From positions 1-7,449 of the forward strand of contig DATIVK010000234.1 of the NCBI GenBank assembly GCA_035465955.1: 7,449 nucleotides of DNA, written 5' to 3'. The notes beneath the pieces are model-generated. The model was not told the origin of the DNA. It ran no database searches and was given only the letters and a program-made list of their open reading frames with translations. Shown piece by piece: positions 6,015 to 7,449 of the stretch (positions within the stretch are counted from its first letter, which is position 1; every line of letters begins with the position of its first letter). The position numbers were made by a program, and so were the translations under genes. The stretch comes from DATIVK01 sp035465955. GTDB taxonomy: Bacteria > Myxococcota > Myxococcia > Myxococcales > Anaeromyxobacteraceae.

Positions 6015-6419
6015 GTGGCCATCAGCTGGTACCCAGCCCTCGAGCTCGGCATCCCCGAGCTGGACGCGCAGCACCGCGAGCTCTTCCGGCGGATCGACCT
6101 GCTGGTCGAGGCGATGATGCAGCGCCGGGGCCCGGACGCGCTCGCCTCGCTCTTCGACTTCCTGGGCCAGTACGTCTACGAGCACTTCAGCGCGGAGGAG
6201 GCGCTGATGCGCCAGCACGGCTACCCCCACCTCCCGGAGCACCAGGCGGAGCACAAGCGCTTCATCGAGGACCTGCGCGCCCTCCAGCGCGAGTACACGG
6301 CGGAGGGCGCCACGGCGCTCCTCCTCGTGAAGGTCAACGGCCGCGTCAGCCAGTGGCTCGCGGAGCACATCGCCCGCACCGACAAGGCCTTCGGCGCCCA
6401 CGTGAAGGCGGCGCCGTAG
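6015..6419 (+). CDS. Bacteriohemerythrin (stand-alone di-iron O2-binding protein)
   Basis: This 134-residue single-domain protein starts at GTG 6015. Hemerythrins bind O2, and in some cases NO, at a non-haem di-iron site inside a four-helix bundle. All seven expected ligands are visible: H20 (in DAQHRELF), H57 and E61 (in EHFSAEE), H76 and H80 (in PEHQAEHKRF), H118 and D123 (in WLAEHIARTDKAF). Spacing and length match bacteriohemerythrins such as the Methylococcus protein. The N-terminal ISWYPALELGIPELDAQH is also typical of the family. No signal peptide or fused output domain is present, so it is a cytoplasmic carrier, store or sensor. It is divergent from the hybrid kinase, and its stop is 19 bases from the convergent cysteine synthase gene. 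Functional class is certain; the cellular role (O2 supply, O2 or NO detoxification, or sensing) is open. Confidence 0.95.
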   Translation: MAISWYPALELGIPELDAQHRELFRRIDLLVEAMMQRRGPDALASLFDFLGQYVYEHFSAEEALMRQHGYPHLPEHQAEHKRFIEDLRALQREYTAEGATALLLVKVNGRVSQWLAEHIARTDKAFGAHVKAAP

Positions 6420-6438
6420 CGGGCGGCCGACTCCCGGG

Positions 6439-7359
6439 TCAGACCTGGAAGAGCGCGGTGGAGAGGTACTTCTCCCCGCGGTCCGGGAAGATCGTCACGA
6501 TCGTCCCGGCCTCGATCTCCTTCGCCAGCGCGAGCGCGGCCCACATCGCGGCGCCGCTGCTCATCCCGACGAAGATCCCCTCCTCCTTCGCGATCCGCCG
6601 GGCGCAGTCGAAGGCGTCCTCGCTCTCGATCATGATGTGGCGATCGATCTTCTTCGCGTCGTAGATGGCCGGGACGATCGCCTCGTCCAGGTTCTTGAGC
6701 CCCTGGATGTAGTGGCCGAGCACCGGGTGCGCGCTCACGATCTTCACGGCGGGCAGCCGCTCCTTCAGCGCGAGGCCGACCCCCATGAGCGTCCCGCTCG
6801 TGCCGAGCGCGGAGACGAAGTAGTCGATCCGCCCGCCCATCTGCTCCAGCATCTCCCGCGCCGTGCCGTCGTAGTGGGCGAGCTGGTTGTACTGGTTCGA
6901 GAACTGGTCGGGCATGAAGTACTTGTCGGGGAAGTCGCGCACCAGCTCGCGCGCCTTGATGATGGCGCCGTCGGTCCCCTTCGTGGGGTCGGTGAGCGTC
7001 ACCGTGGCGCCGAACGCCTGGATCATCTTGCGCCGCTCGATCGAGACCGCCTCGCTCATCACGATCTCGACGGCGTACCCCTTCACCGTCCCGATCATCG
7101 CGAGGCCGATGCCGGTGTTGCCGCTCGTCGGCTCGATGATCGTCTTCCCGGGCGTGAGGGCCCCCTCGCGCTCCGCCTGCTCGATCATCTTCAGCGCGAT
7201 CCGGTCCTTGATGCTGCCGGTCGGGTTGAACCCCTCGAGCTTCGCGTAGATCTTCACGCGGGGGTTCGGGTTGAGGTTGCGGATCCGGACCATCGGCGTC
7301 GCGCCGATCAGGTCGAGGATGCTCTCGGCGGGCGGGGGCGGGGTGAGGGGGGAGGCCAT
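6439..7359 (-). CDS. cysM: Cysteine synthase, CysM-type (PLP-dependent O-acetylserine sulfhydrylase)
   Basis: This 306-residue fold-type II PLP enzyme makes cysteine from an activated serine (usually O-acetylserine) and sulfide; CysM forms can also use thiosulfate. The PLP lysine is K51 in NPTGSIKDR. The substrate loop is TSGNTG (78-83), the phosphate loop is GTSGT (186-190), and the pyridine-nitrogen serine lies in GMSSGAA (265-271, probably S268). Resemblance to E. coli CysM is clear in DQFSNQYNQLAHY (151-163), GGRIDYFVSALGTSGT (175-190) and DRGEKYLST (293-301), and the length (303 in E. coli) fits CysM better than CysK (323). HPVLGHYIQGLKN (211-223) marks a subgroup, so the serine donor could differ (for example O-phosphoserine); cysK is the alternative name. 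ATG 7359 has no ribosome site; a -10-like TACACT ends 10 bases upstream. No other sulfur gene is in view. Confidence 0.92.
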   Translation of the reverse strand: MASPLTPPPPAESILDLIGATPMVRIRNLNPNPRVKIYAKLEGFNPTGSIKDRIALKMIEQAEREGALTPGKTIIEPTSGNTGIGLAMIGTVKGYAVEIVMSEAVSIERRKMIQAFGATVTLTDPTKGTDGAIIKARELVRDFPDKYFMPDQFSNQYNQLAHYDGTAREMLEQMGGRIDYFVSALGTSGTLMGVGLALKERLPAVKIVSAHPVLGHYIQGLKNLDEAIVPAIYDAKKIDRHIMIESEDAFDCARRIAKEEGIFVGMSSGAAMWAALALAKEIEAGTIVTIFPDRGEKYLSTALFQV

Positions 7360-7369
7360 GCGGGGGCGC

Positions 7370-7375
7370 AGTGTA
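7370..7375 (-). promoter_or_regulatory. Candidate -10 element of the cysteine synthase gene
   Basis: On the minus strand TACACT (7375-7370) is a 4/6 -10 match in the same CGTACAMT context as the hemerythrin -10. It ends 10 bases before ATG 7359, so the leader would be only a few bases long, in keeping with the lack of a ribosome site. I find no good -35 at 16-18 bases upstream. Confidence 0.35.
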
Positions 7376-7401
7376 CGACAAAGGCGGCACGCGCGGCCCG
7401 C

Positions 7402-7429
7402 TTGCCAACGCCGCCCCGCCGGCTAACGT
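7402..7429 (+). promoter_or_regulatory. Candidate plus-strand promoter reading out of the window
   Basis: TTGCCA (7402-7407, 5/6 to TTGACA) is followed after 16 bases by TAACGT (7424-7429) in a GCTANNNT context like other -10 candidates here. It would drive a gene beyond the right edge, divergent from cysM. No start codon with a ribosome site is visible in the remaining 20 bases. Confidence 0.3.
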
Positions 7430-7449
7430 GGGAGCGCTGCGCCCGCTGG

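Noticed and set aside
6420..6438. Small CGGG/CCCG pairing between the hemerythrin and cysM stops as a terminator
   Set aside because: It has only four pairs with a nine-base loop and no T-run; not distinguishable from chance in this composition.
3371..6664. A 1097-codon open frame on the plus strand across the kinase, control region and hemerythrin
   Set aside because: It lies antisense to the intact kinase and out of frame over hemerythrin. Its product is a low-complexity Arg/Gly/Ala/Asp/Glu mix with no motif. Long antisense open frames are expected when third codon positions are nearly all G/C.
6221..7408. A 395-codon minus-strand frame overlapping cysM
   Set aside because: It is a frame shadow of cysM with an Arg/Asp/Gly/His-rich product and no motif; cysM in the other frame has a complete active site.
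7393..7408. Possible sigma-54 promoter (TTGGCAAG then GC) upstream of cysM on the minus strand
   Set aside because: The -24 half is fair, but the -12 half is CCGC instead of TTGC, leaving only the GC dinucleotide. Such partial matches are common in GC-rich DNA.

Overview
This is a very GC-rich bacterial window with densely packed, ordinary chromosomal genes. The gene set is a Geobacter-like DksA, GalU, a hybrid sensor kinase with an HEINNPL-type phospho-acceptor motif, a stand-alone bacteriohemerythrin, a CysM-type cysteine synthase and two outer-membrane barrel proteins. Together with near-exclusive G/C at third codon positions, this points to a Gram-negative deltaproteobacterial lineage, most likely Myxococcota of the Anaeromyxobacter kind. 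That placement is inferred from recognised protein character, not from a marker gene. I see no RNA genes, insertion sequences, CRISPR arrays or signs of recent transfer.

Layout. At 1-141 lies the C-terminal end of a plus-strand membrane barrel protein. It converges on a complete minus-strand PorV-like outer-membrane protein (158-1018). A divergent promoter region (1019-1142) separates that gene from a plus-strand cluster: dksA (1143-1499), galU (1533-2396) and an exported LolA-like protein of unknown role (2393-3169). The last is joined to galU by a 4-base GTGA stop/start overlap. A perfect GC hairpin (3173-3189) sits between this cluster and the convergent minus-strand hybrid histidine kinase (3200-5722). 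The kinase is transcribed divergently from a bacteriohemerythrin (6015-6419) across a 292-base control region. A minus-strand cysteine synthase (6439-7359) ends 19 bases from the hemerythrin gene. The last 90 bases hold its start region and a possible divergent plus-strand promoter.

How the genes fit together. DksA (ppGpp-linked transcription control) and GalU (UDP-glucose for envelope and exopolysaccharide) are common housekeeping neighbours. The coupled exported protein suggests an envelope theme. The membrane kinase and the O2/NO-binding hemerythrin share a control region, so they may form a sensing pair; this is inference. Several reading frames begin well upstream of the probable starts, and those starts were corrected using ribosome sites, signal peptides and -10 elements.

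I did not find a clearly new system. The most interesting signals are: start codons lacking a good ribosome site but lying 6-10 bases after a -10-like hexamer (possible leaderless mRNAs); recurring GCTANNNT and CGTACAMT -10 elements; a Gly for Ala change in the DksA coiled-coil tip; and the kinase/hemerythrin shared control region with repeated GTNACC elements.
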